Source: Phycomyces nitens (lineage: Eukaryota; Mucoromycota; Mucoromycetes; Mucorales; Phycomycetaceae). From it: a DNA stretch of 64,000 bases. Position numbers and translations under genes: made by a program. The stretch covers positions 3,906,001-3,970,000 of the forward strand of contig JAHRBC010000005.1 in assembly GCA_022702545.1 (NCBI GenBank), given 5' to 3'. Below, in pieces: positions 46,347-59,605 of this stretch. The notes below the pieces were generated by a model that was given only the letters and a program-made list of their open reading frames with translations, did not search any database and was not told where the DNA came from. The stretch's first letter is position 1; every line of letters starts with the position of its first letter.

Positions 46347-46912
46347 TCAAGTTTTCTCACGGAAACCCAGGTCTACAATCAGTGGTGGTACAGACACACA
46401 GAAAGTATTTTGTGCAACATATAAATGATCCTCATACTGAACAAGTTTAAATTCATAGAGCCCATGTCCAAAAAGTTGAACAGCAATAATGTGAGATACG
46501 ACCACAGCTGAGTTGTCCAAAGCATCTTTTGATTCAATCAATAGTTTGCAATGGTCGTGATGAAATCTAGCCTCTGAGGGCGAGCATTTGGTAGCTTCAA
46601 CACATGATTTCATACTCGTTATCTTGATGATCCACCAAGACAACGTACATCCGTCATGTATGAGCTGTATTCAATACGAGCAAACCTGCTCTTTCCTACA
46701 AATACATTAATTACACGAAATAAAGAAAGTCAATATGCATCTAGCATTCTAGTCTCATATCGCTGTTGCAACCAAGGCGTTCTAATATCTGACACCATGG
46801 CTTTACGATATAATTGTGTTCGTTTTTTTTTGGTGTTGAAAATATCCTTGAGATGTATGTTGTAATCAATAATATATGCGTACGTAAATAGTATGAACTT
46901 GGCTTCGTACAA
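46347..46912 (-). pseudogene. Decayed coding remnant of unknown family
   Basis: Two minus-strand frames, 46730-46912 and 46347-46643, have protein-like composition (e.g. FHHDHCKLLIESKDALDN, AVQLFGHGLYEFKLVQYEDH) but lie in different frames with stops between and no clean splice signals. It reads like a fragment of a repetitive, possibly transposon-linked gene. Family not identified. Confidence 0.4.
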
Positions 46913-47432
46913 ATGGTCATGGTTGTAAAGATGCCTGGATAGTGTATACCGTCAAATCGACACAGTGTAAACCAAATCTCAAACTATATGAATTGACAAG
47001 AATACTAGCTAAACCCATCATATAAAGCATGGGTGTATTGCTTTACTTGCCTTTTTTTAAGTGTCAGAAATCAAAGCAAGATGCTGTCGGTTTGTTTGAG
47101 TTTGGTTTCTTTACCGATTAAAAGCATGTCATTAGTCGATTGTTGGGACCTTTTTTTTTATCATTGAACAAAGTCTGCTCCCAGACATCAAGATGATTTA
47201 AAGGTGATTATAAGCATGTAGATTGAGATGCTTAGAGAGTAAAAGTGTTGTCCAAAATATATCAATGAATAATGCGTAATCTTGTGACTTTCTTTGCTGT
47301 ACTGGTTTACAGTCACCGTTCCAAATCACCACAATTTCCATCGGAGCCCCAGCGGCAGATCAATATCGCCAATAAATCCAAACAAACTATCTTGTTGTTT
47401 TTTCCCTTTTCCTTTTTCTTCTTCTTTCCAGC
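46913..47432. other. Promoter-side spacer of the sugar transporter
   Basis: AT-rich, with poly-T near 47150 and a long pyrimidine tract (47390-47425) just before the start codon. No gene. Confidence 0.5.
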
Positions 47433-48939
47433 ATGTCCAAGTGCCCGTCCTTTAAGGACAGTGAGTCTCTGTCTGTCCAGATTGCCAAACCAAATGGATC
47501 TCGCAAGTCTATCTATCTGGCTGCAACCATGGCGGCTGCAGGTGGTTTTGTTGTTGGCTACGACTCTGGATCAACATCTGGCGTCATGGCCATGGATATC
47601 TTTGTCGACCGCTTCCTAAACATCGACACTTCTTACCGTGAAGGCCTCTTGGTTGCTATCATGCTCCTGACCGCCACTCTCGGAGGCCTGCTTTCTGGAT
47701 ACATCTGTGGTACGTATAAAAGACCATTGATAACAACAACATCTAACTTGTTTATTAGATTGGATTGGCCGCAAGTACACCATCATACTGGGAACCTACG
47801 TGTTTGCCATTGGTGCTCTTCTCGAGACAATTGGCGTCAACTTTGGCATGTTTATGGCCGGCCGAGTGTTTGTTGGTTTTGGCGAGGGTTTTCTTACCAA
47901 TGCCATTCCTCTCTACCACTCTGAGATTGCTCCACCCGATATTCGTGGTCGTCTTATTAGTCTCTTTAGCGCCATGTCCGCCATTGGCTCAATTGCAGGC
48001 TACTTTGTCAACTTTGGCACCAGCTATCTGTCGTCAGATTGGTGCTGGCGAACCGCGTTTCTCATCCAAGTCATTCTCTGTCTACTGCTCTCATTTGCCT
48101 TCTTTCTGCCCTTTTCTCCTCGTTGGCTGGTAGACAAGCAGAGAAATCAAGAGGCCTTGGAAGTCCTGGCCTTGCTCCATGAATCCACCATTGACGACCC
48201 AGCCGTCCGAGCAGAGTTTGACTCAATTGTAACCGAGATTGAATATGAACGCACATTTGGTGCCCGTACTTTTGTTGAGCTGTTCAAAGGAACTAACCTG
48301 AAACGCACCATGTTTGCCTTGTTCACCGGCAATGGAGCCGCCTTCACCGGCACAGACGCCATCTCCTACTACGCACCTCAGATCTTTAAGCAGGCCGGAC
48401 TCACCAATACCTCGCTTGCCTTGGCTACCAGTGGTGGAAGCAAGATCGTCGCCTTTTTCTGCAACATCCTCACCCTTGTCTTTATCGATAAACTCGGCCG
48501 ACGTCTGATATTTATCAGCGGTGCATTCCTCATGGGCTCGGCTATGTACATTGTCGGTGCCCTTTTCCAGGCCTACAATGTCGAAAGCGAGGGCACGGTT
48601 GGGCTGGGGAACAACACTGCTCGTAATGCGGTGATTGCACTAATCTACATCTTTGAGGCGGCCTATGCCTATAGCTGGGGACCGGTGGCTTATGTATATC
48701 CTGCCGAGATCCTAAATATGCGTACTCGGTCCAAGGGTCTGGCACTGGCATATGGCCTCAATTGGGCAGTGGCGATCTTTATGACGTTTGTGATGCCGAT
48801 CTTTATGGACAATACTATCTATGGTGGCTACTACTTCTTTGGTGGCTGCTGCACCCTTTTATTTATCGGGTCGTTCAGCTTGCCAGAGACCAAGGGATAC
48901 ACACTCGAGGAAATCGATCAGATCTTCAACCCTCACTAA
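47433..48939 (+). CDS. MFS hexose/sugar transporter
   Basis: Two exons (47433-47709 and 47759-48939), 485 aa, typical of the 12-TM sugar porter family. Signatures are GGFVVGYDSGSTSGVMAMD in helix 1, DWIGRKY after helix 2, GRVFVGFGEGFLTNAIPLYHSEIA in place of the usual GRxxxGxGxG, PFSPRWL at the end of helix 6, DKLGRRL after helix 8, a YPAEI motif and PETKGYTLEEID at the C-terminal end. These features mark a plasma-membrane proton-coupled or facilitative hexose transporter; substrate cannot be read from sequence. The helix 7 region is TGTDAISYYAP instead of the common QQxxGxNxxxYY, so glucose specificity should not be assumed. Confidence 0.95.
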
Positions 48940-50010
48940 GGCGACTGCGAATCTTACTACCATTCTTTATTTATTATTTAGGCTAAATCATCCAAATTCC
49001 CAACAACTTCCCAACAACTTTCCAACAACTTCCGCGACAAGACAATAAAGACCGAGCCAGAGAGACGACAAGAGTGGATGTGGTGAGATGCGCAAGTTTT
49101 TATTTATTTATTTATTTTTATTTTCCTTCTTCTTCTTCTTGCGCTCCATTACTTCCAGTCGATATCCTGCAGGGACTAGATGCTTTCTGGTGGAATCGAA
49201 GAGATCTTGTCTCCTCTTGTTGTCCTGGCTTTATTTTCCATCTTGTACAATGGTCTCGAGGGGTGCTGCAGAAATATCTGATGAATTTTGTTTCTTCATA
49301 TTTCATTTAAGCGGCTGAGATTATACCCTTAAAAACGGATCAGGGTAATTCCTGCGACGTGATGATACCTTGTACCTTTTTTTACTATTATTTTTCTAAA
49401 TGTGTAAATATTAGGTTCAGAGTGGGTACTGGGTACTGGGTACTGGGGGGGTTTGAGGTTTTTTTTTAGGGGGGGTGCGGTGCGGTGCGGGGGAGGAGGG
49501 TAAAAGATAATCGTGGCGAGAAGAATTAGGGTGGTGGAATACAGAGATTTGACCAATAATAAATGTTCCTGAATATCTTTATCTTTACCCAACGTGTCTT
49601 TTGTTTGCGATTGATTATCTTATTGTAAATATATGGCTCATAGATCCGAAACAGTAAGGAGAAGGAATATCTTGGTAGCTAATTGGGCGATATGACAGAA
49701 TATCTTGATCTTATCTTATCATTTCTTGATGGTGTAATCTCATGTTACTGGCCAAGTCTATTACGCATTTGACGTAGGACAAGCAAGAGTCAAAATGGCT
49801 GTCCAGCAGCTGTGGGTACAATGGAGTATATATATGTAGATATATATTGATTATACACCCTATATAATTACACAGAGTGCCTCACGGGCAACAAGGGCCA
49901 CAGAATACTATTCTGACCATCATATTGAAAACAAACTCGTATAATAACCTTACTAAAAAAGTAAGCCCCACGTCAAAATAACTCGAGGGTTTTATCATCC
50001 AAAAACTATT
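48940..50010. repeat. Spacer with G-rich minisatellites
   Basis: Tandem GGGTACT units at about 49424-49445 and GGTGC units at 49475-49490, flanked by poly-G/T. Also an AACTTCC-type triplet at 49000-49032. No gene seen. Confidence 0.6.
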
Positions 50011-51040
50011 CTACCAATTCTTGATCTTGGTCCAAAACGGGTGTGTGGCAATATCTCGCTCTTCTTCTACAATCACCTTTCCATCACGCTTGGTCAGGTA
50101 GTGTATTGTCTCAATACCAGTGTCCTGGAGATACTGATGAAGCTTGTCATAGAACATTCCAACATCATTAGGTCCATGGCAATCATCAGACAAGGTGAAC
50201 TTGCCTCCCTTTGATTGGATCAACTAAACCCAAAGGTCAACAACCATATCACTACAGAGTCTCTTGCCAAACCTTTATGATTTCACGCTGGGGATAGGCA
50301 TCCAACAGTCCCTTTTTCCAGGCACGCGAATTGATCTCAAATAGACCTCCATACGAAACCACGTAGTCTACATTTCGCACCACAGATTTCCAGATATTGG
50401 GCTGATTCAATGCAGCAAAGGCTTTGGACTGGTCTGCATAGATCCTAATGAGATCGAAATGGCCAACCACTTTGGGTTTGACACTCGAAAGCATCTGGTA
50501 TTGTTCATCAAAATAGGCCTGGAATAAACCCTCGAGACTTCCGTTGCCAATTTGTTCCAGAGCATGTTGGTACAGTTCATTGGAGAAATCAATTGGAATA
50601 GTGTGTGTGTGGTGAAGTGATCCAACGACATAGTCAATCTTGTGCTCTTCTTGCAGGTCTCGGACATGGTCAGCATAGCTTGGGTCAATAAACTCAATCT
50701 CTGCTCCTATCAGCAATTCAATTTGGTCCTTGTAGACCTCCTGGAGGCGTCTGGCCTCGACCAAGAATGCAGCATAGGTTGTTGACAGAGTGCTTGTTGT
50801 GCAGTTTGCCTAAACAGAAACACATATGAATAAAAGGACGGAAAGGAGGGTTGAGAATTGGGTTTTGACGAGTACTTCAATTTCTTCTGGGTAAAGATGG
50901 TTGGAATCAAACCGAGGCATGTGTTCGCTCAATCCATAGACTTTGAATCCCTTTCGAATGGCCTGCTTGACAACATCTTCAAGCATTCCGTAGCCATGAT
51001 GGCAAAACTGACCAGAATGGCTGTGGTATGAGAATGGCAT
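50011..51040 (-). CDS. HIS2: Histidinol-phosphatase, PHP family
   Basis: Three exons. It begins with the PHP motif HSHSGQFCHHGYG and continues with GLSEHMPRFD, IELLIGAEIEFID, DYVVGSLHHTHTIPIDF, KVVGHFDLIRIY, GGLFEINSRAWKKG and FTLSDDCHGPNDVG. These His/Asp clusters ligate the metal centre. The enzyme removes phosphate from L-histidinol-phosphate, the eighth step of histidine synthesis. The start MPFSYHSHSG is chosen by comparison with the family, whose N-terminus sits just before the HSH motif; an in-frame ATG 24 bp upstream is the alternative. Confidence 0.95.
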
Positions 51041-51857
51041 GGTTGCTGGAATCAAATGTACCACTTTTAGATTATATTTTATCTTTGACTCCTTGTCAAT
51101 GTGACTTTGAATTTATTAGCTGTAACTTTGACAGTTTGCAATAAATTCAAAGGGAAATCTTGTTTAACCAAGATATACATACATATATATATATATGATG
51201 TTTCTATTCTTTATGTTTTATTGTGGAATGTGGAATGTTACAAGGTCAATAATCAACTAGTAATTATAATGAAGTTGGAGCAGAGCCAAAGTGTAATTTT
51301 ATTTTGTCGTGTGCAGTAAGCTTCAGATACTTTTGTCTTGTAGAGTAAATTGTTGGACAGCCTGACTGTGCGGTCCGGACTAGCTCAAAAATATTCAGAC
51401 CAAAAATATGTACTTTTTTTAAAAATTTTAGCCGGATCAAAACCAAAACTATCGCTAAAAAGGTGCCTGGAGAATCAAAAGGCTAACCACCTTGACTGCA
51501 AGCAAAGCCTCTTTATGCCAGCCACCTGGGTTTAGCATGAATATGGTATAATTTAGTGTACAAAAGCAGTCATGTATATCAGATCACAAACTGTTCCAAG
51601 TCAATGTAGGCACAAAGCAGTCATGAAGGAGAACCAATTGTTCTTGTAACAGCAATATGAGTGCCGTTGAGTCATTCTCGAGGTTATAAAGAACGATGAT
51701 CTCCGCCAGAAGTCGGTCAATTATTTCCCTCTTTAGCTCTTTTTCATGTCCAATCTTACAAGAACCGTCTACCACGAAGGTGAATAAAGGGCATCGATTT
51801 TGACGCACTCATTTGTATTCTTACGTCTCTTTGAACCACTCCCCACTCTCACTTACA
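51041..51857. other. Divergent promoter region HIS2 / DAHP synthase
   Basis: About 800 bp. Three TGACTC(T)-like words occur: TTGACTCC near 51087, GTGAGTCA-like matches are weak, and TTGAGTCATT at about 51667-51675 contains TGAGTCA, the Gcn4/AP-1 core. That is plausible for two amino-acid biosynthesis genes under general control. A 74-codon minus frame at 51584-51808 is not supported. Confidence 0.45.
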
Positions 51858-53440
<1,583 letters not shown>

Positions 53441-53591
53441 ATTTAAAGATCATCTTTCATATTGCACATTCCCCCACCCCACCCCACCAAAAAAAAGTAC
53501 AAGACTGCATATATTCATTTAATGTATAATAAAAAAGCAAAACATAAACGGCATATATATACACATATACATATACATATATACATATATC

Positions 53592-55502
53592 CTAAGTTCT
53601 CTTTCGTGGGTAGCATCTCACAGACGTGAATTTATTCTTTCCACAGGCCTGGAAGCGATATGCCTCAAAGAGCTACACAATGATATATATTTAATAAACT
53701 CCATTCTAGGTAGGCTCGAGAAAAGGCTTACCAGTTCCTTGATTCCCTCTGTTTTCATTACTGCCTCATTCTTCTCTACCACATCAGCCAAAAACGAGGG
53801 CTCCAGCTGCGGGAATCTTATACAGAGAAGCATTTGTGCAAACGTAGTGTCAATATCCATATTGTCATCCACCTTTATCAAGTCTGCGTTCTTGATATTG
53901 GAATTTCTCCAACCAACAGCTGCTTCGTAAAACACGACTTCATCAATAGGCTTATCAAGGTAATCGACTCCAAGTGCATTGAGAACAACGGTTGAGTCGG
54001 AAGAGAACCATGAATCACTCTGAAGAATATTTGTTGGCTTTGATTTCAACATTTTTTCACAAATAGTCTTGGTCTCGCCACAGTTGTACTTTTCTGCAAT
54101 GAGCAATACAATAATAATAATAATAATAATAATGGTGCTTAGAAATATACTAGAGCGCGATCTTGATTACCTGCACAGTTCCAAATGTTCCACAGGTTTT
54201 GATAGTTTAGATTGATCTGTAGGTATTTGAACAAATGTTGGCGAATTTTGATAGATTCGAGATTATCTGACAGGTCAATCAACTCAATTGCCTCTTGAAC
54301 ATCTTTGGGATCTAGAGGCGAACCATATATGAATTCAATAAGCAGAGCAAAAATATTTGGGTCCACTCCATGAACAACAATTTCCGTGTCTTTGCCGAGT
54401 CCATCGTCTTGAAATAATTCAAGAAACAAGCTAGAAGCTGCAGCGAAAACTAGTCTGTGGCCATGAAAAACACGCTCGTCTGCATTATGTGGTGTACACA
54501 TGATACTAGAGCTGTCTGAAGCTGTCTCGTCATTGCTATATTCGTGGGACTTTACTATCGAGATTGTTGGTGGTCCCTTGTCATTGACAACACGAATAGT
54601 GATATCGTGCAATGCATTGGAATTCTTGAAGCTCTTTAGGTCCAGAGGCACAACATTGCTCAGGATGGCCTCTTCATACCCATAAGACGATCTTTTTTCC
54701 ATACGCACTGAGAATCGGATCTCATCCATCGTTATTCTCTTTGATAGCTCATCAAGCGAGATAAAGTCTCTACATTCACATATAGTCTCGTCTGATGATT
54801 CAACATTAAATGGATTAAGCTTGTATAGTTGAAAAGGGTCTTGTGTCTTTTTCTCACTTTTTTTCTCGCTCCTAAAATCTATGTTGGTCATACAAGACAA
54901 CCATTAGTATATATATATATACTTTTAAACATCAATCAAATAGACGTACATTTTTCTTTGATGGGTTCAAACCTCTTGGTGTTGGTGTTGGTGTTGAGGC
55001 ATTCGAGAGCAATGATGGTGTGGAGGGGTTCATTAGCCTCCTCGGTACTAAGTTGTCCATGAACTCTGGGAAGAACAATGTCTACCCTGAGACTCTGTTT
55101 AATGTACAACATGTTACAAGGTCAAAAATCAAACGGTTCTTTACGAGTTTGAATACCTCTGGATTGTTCTCTGTGCCTTTATATAACTACAGAATTTGAA
55201 GAAAAAAGGGGGTAGTAATATTATATGTGAATACAGATTGACTAGCTTACCTGAAGCATTCTATTGAAATCTCACATTAACAATATGTATAATAATGGGT
55301 ATTCAAAGATTACTTCTTTTTGGATACTTACAAAGAATACTTTGAGATCCTGAACCATGAAGAACGGACCTCTGTTCTTAGAGGAAGTTTGGAAAAGTTT
55401 GGGACTTTCCAGTACCATTCATAGAATTCTTGGGACCCATAATCACTGCTCAAAAGTTAGTTGATGTACTATAGTCTTGTCATACACTTACTAAAGTGTC
55501 AT
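53592..55502 (-). CDS. MATH-BTB-BACK protein, copy 1
   Basis: A many-exon gene. From the ATG at 55502, short exons give FYEWYWKVPNFSKLPL, RSSWFRISKYS, MLQLYKGTENNPE and SLRVDIVLPRVHGQL, which form a MATH/TRAF-like N-terminus. The main exon (54139-54880 region) carries a BTB/POZ fold (RVFHGHRLVFAAASSLFLEL, DPNIFALLIEFIYGSPLD). The 3' exons give a BACK-like region (YLDKPIDEVVFYEAAVGWRN, MLLCIRFPQLEPSFLADVV) and a C-terminal FEAYRFQACGKNKF...VRCYPR signature. Such proteins usually act as Cullin-3 substrate receptors. One exon is only 10 nt (55251-55260). It is a paralogue of the gene at 56234-58176, head to tail on the same strand. Confidence 0.82.
55251..55260 (-). other. Predicted 10-nt micro-exon of MATH-BTB-BACK copy 1
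   Basis: Minus-strand context TTTCAATAG|AATGCTTCAG|GTAAGC. Inclusion joins the SKYS-L exon (phase 2) to LYKGTENN (phase 0) and gives LMLQLYKG. Confidence 0.65.
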
Positions 55503-56126
55503 GGTTTTGTTTTTGTGCGTAGAGAAAAGATAAAGAGGTAAAGAGTCCTGATTTAATTGGATATAAAGAAAAAGTATTTATTTTTTGGGTGCAGATTACG
55601 GCGTAAAGATAGTGACTAGGATTAAAACCATAAATCAGATTAGGGAAATTATACTTTAACCAAAGTAATGGATACTTTTTTTAGCAAGTCAAATATTTGC
55701 ATTTGCCAAGAATAACTACAAAACTATAAACAAAGTTTAATGGTGCCAATATCTGCATTGCCCTGCCAAGTTTTGTACTTTATTATACAATAAAATACAT
55801 TTGAGGGCTAAAAAGGTTCATCAAATTCAATTTTATTGTGAGAATATATATAATATATCTGCAAATCAATCAAGGGCCAAACATGGTCGTGCAACAGAGA
55901 TTGTATGACAGACTCTATACATCATTACTGATATTTACAAGATACATTGATTTTGGTTGAAATAATAGCAAGATAAAGAATACATATTATGGCCTGTGTA
56001 TCCAAAGATTATTCTCCAAAGATTATTCTCTAGATAATGAAATATCTTGTCCAGTGTCAAAGTAAAAAGATGTTTTAATGCTTTCAAGCTAAAAAGATAA
56101 GTATATAAAAGGGCTTTTAGAGTAGG

Positions 56127-56166
<40 letters not shown>

Positions 56167-56233
56167 TATAAATATACAAATGATATTCTTTAGTGATTCT
56201 AAAATCTTGTCAATATGAAACGACTGAAAATTG

Positions 56234-58176
56234 TCAGGCTGATTTCTTGACAAGATATATTAGGACAGGATCATTAGGGGAATATCGAGGGTAGCATCTA
56301 AAAGAGCTAGACTCGTTTCCAGTCGTGTGAAATCTGTATGCCTCGAGTATCTAACATTTAAACAAGAATCGAATGAATGAATGGCTAGATTTAATAACCA
56401 AATGCTTTACCAAGTCCTTGCTTCCTTTCATATTCCTAAACACAGGTTCTTTCTCGACAACATTTGTTAGGTAGACTGGATTCATTTGCGGAAACCTTAC
56501 ACAGCGAATCATGTCAAAAAAGGTCTTTTCGATATCCTTGACATTTTGCTCGTGGCTAGAATATCAAAATCAGTCTATTGTTTACTTTGTAAAGCCATGA
56601 GCCAATATATATTCTATACTCTTACATTTGGCCACTTTTGTTGAGTACCCATTCCATGTTTTGGGCTCTCCAGGCCAGAGCAGCCTCAAAGAATACAGAT
56701 TCGTCAACAGGCTTGGTAAATGTATCCATACTAATGAATTCAACTGCAAGGAAGCTTTTGACACCGAGCCAACAAGGATCTTTCAGGGACAGAACTGGGT
56801 TTTCTTCAAAGAACTTTCGACATGCAGCTTCTGTTTGTGTACAAGGAACTTGGACTAGCATGGGAATAATTGGAGTTTAAGCAGCAAACATTAACTTGTT
56901 ATTGTTGTAAGAAATACTTACGAGCCATACTCCATATTAGCCATACGTTTTGGTGGCTAATATATTGTCTAAACAACTTCATTATCTGAGAGCAAAGTGT
57001 CTTGAAACCAAACTCTCTAGCTGGTCCCAATAGATCCATGGCACCAACAAAATCGTCTACAAGGAGTTCAGAAGAGTACACACAACACAATAGGGTCTCA
57101 AAGACTTCTGGATCAACATTTTTCAAAACTACTTGTTCTCTTGGTGTAGCTCCTTTCTCGGGTTCAAGTAACTTTTTGAACCATCCAGATGCTCCACACA
57201 AAATAACCTTGTGGCTGTAGAATGTTCGATTTCCAGCCAAACTGTGATCCAATATGTCTTGATCATCATCTTCACCACAGTAGTTGGCTTTGGGAGGGTT
57301 ATCTCCTTTCTGTGGACTGTCCTTGTCATTGTTAATGTGAATAAGGACATCGTGAAATATTTTAGAGTCGGTGTAATTTTCAAGGTTCAATATCTTGCTT
57401 TTGCCGAATTCTACCGCCCGGTCGTTATTCGCACAAAGATCTCTTCCTACACGGACTGATATTGTCAATGTGTCCCCAATAACTCTTTGTTGAATTTCCT
57501 CCAAAGACGCAAAGTGGGACCATTTAAATCCATGATATGCTACAGCAACCAAGGTGAATTAATGTCCAAAAAGAAAAAGAAGAAGAGTATAACTGCTACT
57601 CGCTTTACCTTTTAGTTCTCCACAGGAATCTAAAGGGTTTTCAACGATCATTAGTCTGTTGTACGCCAACCAGATCTCAAGACCAACCTTTACAAACACT
57701 CCCGATATAATTATTATTGTAAGATTCCGAAAGACCGATCGCTATTGTGGCATTAACATATACATCTTTGGATTCTTTGTTTTCAGAAAGATACGTGTCT
57801 TTTAAATAAAAAAAGACTTCAAATCCCTATACCAATGCATCTTAGCCATAAAGCCTTTTACTGTGGAATAAAGACATACACTTTCATCTTCTTGGGTTCC
57901 CTTTGATATCTTTATTGAACAATTAGCTCGGATACCAAACTAAAAAGTTGGATATATTGTACCTGAAGACGCCTGTTTGTAAATCAGGTATATTAGTGGG
58001 TCAAATGTTACTTTTGTTTTTTAATTAAAATGATTGGTGGGTCTACATATATTTAAATATTCATACCATGGTGCACCGTACATATTCATGTCTGGACTGT
58101 AGATCTTTGTCTTGTTGGGAAGAGAAGAATAGTCTGGGATATCCCAAGAGCTGGTACTGTAATAGACGTTTCCCAT
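56234..58176 (-). CDS. MATH-BTB-BACK protein, copy 2 (N-terminal exons incomplete)
   Basis: A paralogue of copy 1. Clear parts are MIVENPLDSCGELK (from 57651), then the BTB exon (HFASLEEIQQRVIGDTLTIS; RTFYSHKVILCGASGWFKKL; DPEVFETLLCCVYSSEL), then BACK-like exons (FISMDTFTKPVDESVFFEAA; MIRCVRFPQMNPVYLTNVVE) and the tail LEAYRFHTTGNESS then FRCYPRYSP. Upstream there are MATH-like pieces: SWDIPDYSSLPNKTKIYS near 58080-58160, FGIRANCSIKIS near 57900-57930 and AIGLSESYNNNYIGS near 57700-57745. I could not join these to the BTB part without a stop, so either an exon is misplaced or the 5' end is damaged. Confidence 0.72.
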
Positions 58177-58793
58177 AAATCTATCTCGTCTCAACATTAG
58201 CCAAGAACTTTTTAAAAAAATATATTACGCTTGATATACTTCTTTTCCATGGTCAAGGTTATCAATATATTGATTTGGTCAAGAAAGGACACTGTTTTTT
58301 CTTTCTGTTAGGATGCTTTATATATAAACCATTTGGCCGAATGCTCATTGAATAATCTATCCAGCTTTACTATGTGTATTGAAAGGCCTTTCTTTGTGTC
58401 AACAATGAAAAAGGCATAATCACTCTAATTACTTGTCCCTGCAACAAACCACATCCCAACTCAAAAATAATCAATGTCACTATTCTGTCTAATAAACAGA
58501 GTTGCCTGGATTATACCCATATAACATGCTTTCTCTAATCATTTCCCAAGTATATCCTAGCCGATAAATAAATAAATAGACAGAATGCTGTTGCCAAAGT
58601 AATAGGATTGTTGGTTGGGTGAGGCGCTTGGAAACAAATGTAGTGTGGGCTGTATTGAGAATGAATGTATAGAGAATGATGCTAATGGCCATCGCAAGTA
58701 AAATGAAATACACATATAAAAAAAACAAAAGCGCTATTATTCTGCGAGGTGGGGTTCAATCGACAAGAGTAAGGGAGGGAGGGTGATGGTAAA
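58177..58793. other. Spacer between MATH-BTB-BACK copy 2 and RRP17
   Basis: AT-rich. A 79-codon minus frame (58489-58728) is hydrophobic but lies in the likely 3' flank of RRP17's neighbour and has no family resemblance. Confidence 0.45.
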
Positions 58794-59435
58794 TTAATCT
58801 TCTTCATCCAGATCAATGTCTTCAATGACTGTAACGGTCGTCAGGGCAGATTTTGACTTGAATTCCTTGACATCTGGCTTATTTTTATCCGCATCTTCTT
58901 CCTCTTCCTCTTCCTCTTCCTCGTCAAATACTGTCTCGTCTTCATCATCCGAAAGTCCACCACCGCGGTTATCTATAAAAATATGAGTTTTCAAAGTTGG
59001 TCTGGCCATATTTCTTTATCCACATACTCTTCATCAATTCGGCCATCTGTGCTACATTCTGCTCTGCTGTTCTCTTTCGCTCAGCACGGGCCTCTGCACG
59101 AGCAGCAAGTCTGTCCTGTCGTGCGATTTCTTGGTACTTTTCAATAGTCTTCTTCTTGCGTTCCTGTTTGCGCTTGGAGAAACCTGTCAAAAACTCCCTA
59201 ATAAAGGATTGCAAGGTAAGCTCAAACGTCCAAAAAAAAAAGAGCCCTCAAGTAAATAAACTCACTTTCGCTTGTCAAAGTCAAACTCGACACTAGGAAT
59301 TGTCTCCTTGTTGACCTTTCTCTTCTTTGCATAGATCTTTGATCCGGCCGAGAGAACATCGGTGTTCCTCATGCCCTTGTAGGACTTTCCCTGAGTCTTT
59401 GTGGAGTTCTTGAATGATGGTTTGGTGGGAGGCAT
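58794..59435 (-). CDS. RRP17: Nucleolar RRP17/Nop25-family protein
   Basis: A small multi-exon gene. The N-terminal exon starts MPPTKPSFKNSTKTQGKSYK and ends VEFDFDKRK. The next gives REFLTGFSKRKQERKKKTIE and a long Arg/Ala/Glu helix (ARQDRLAARAEARAERKR), and the last has an acidic tail ([17 protein letters not shown]). The FDxxKRxxFLxGFxKRKxxRK core is that of Rrp17 (human NOL12), a nucleolar factor with 5'-3' exonuclease activity in 5.8S/25S rRNA processing. The start ATG (59435) lies 170 bp from the start of CCDC25 on the other strand. Confidence 0.9.
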
Positions 59436-59605
59436 GATGATGATGAATGATGTCTGGTCTTTCCATTCTCGACCCCATTTACCTAGACCTCAGTTGTCGA
59501 TCAAAAAGAAAACGTGTCACGTTTGGCAATGCGCCACACGTTCAGCATAATCAACCTTTGTAGTTGCCCTGGCAAGACAAGACTCCTCAACCTTGGAATT
59601 GCATC
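59436..59605. promoter_or_regulatory. Short bidirectional promoter RRP17 / CCDC25
   Basis: Only 170 bp separate the two divergent start codons. The centre contains AACGTGTCACGTTTGG and CCACACGTTC at about 59511-59552, repeated ACGT cores that may serve both genes. Confidence 0.5.

Noticed and set aside
51584..51808. 74-codon minus frame near the DAHP synthase promoter
   Set aside because: Some protein-like residues but no splice context, family or conservation visible.
58489..58728. 79-codon hydrophobic minus frame
   Set aside because: Lies in a probable untranslated flank; hydrophobicity follows from T-rich DNA.
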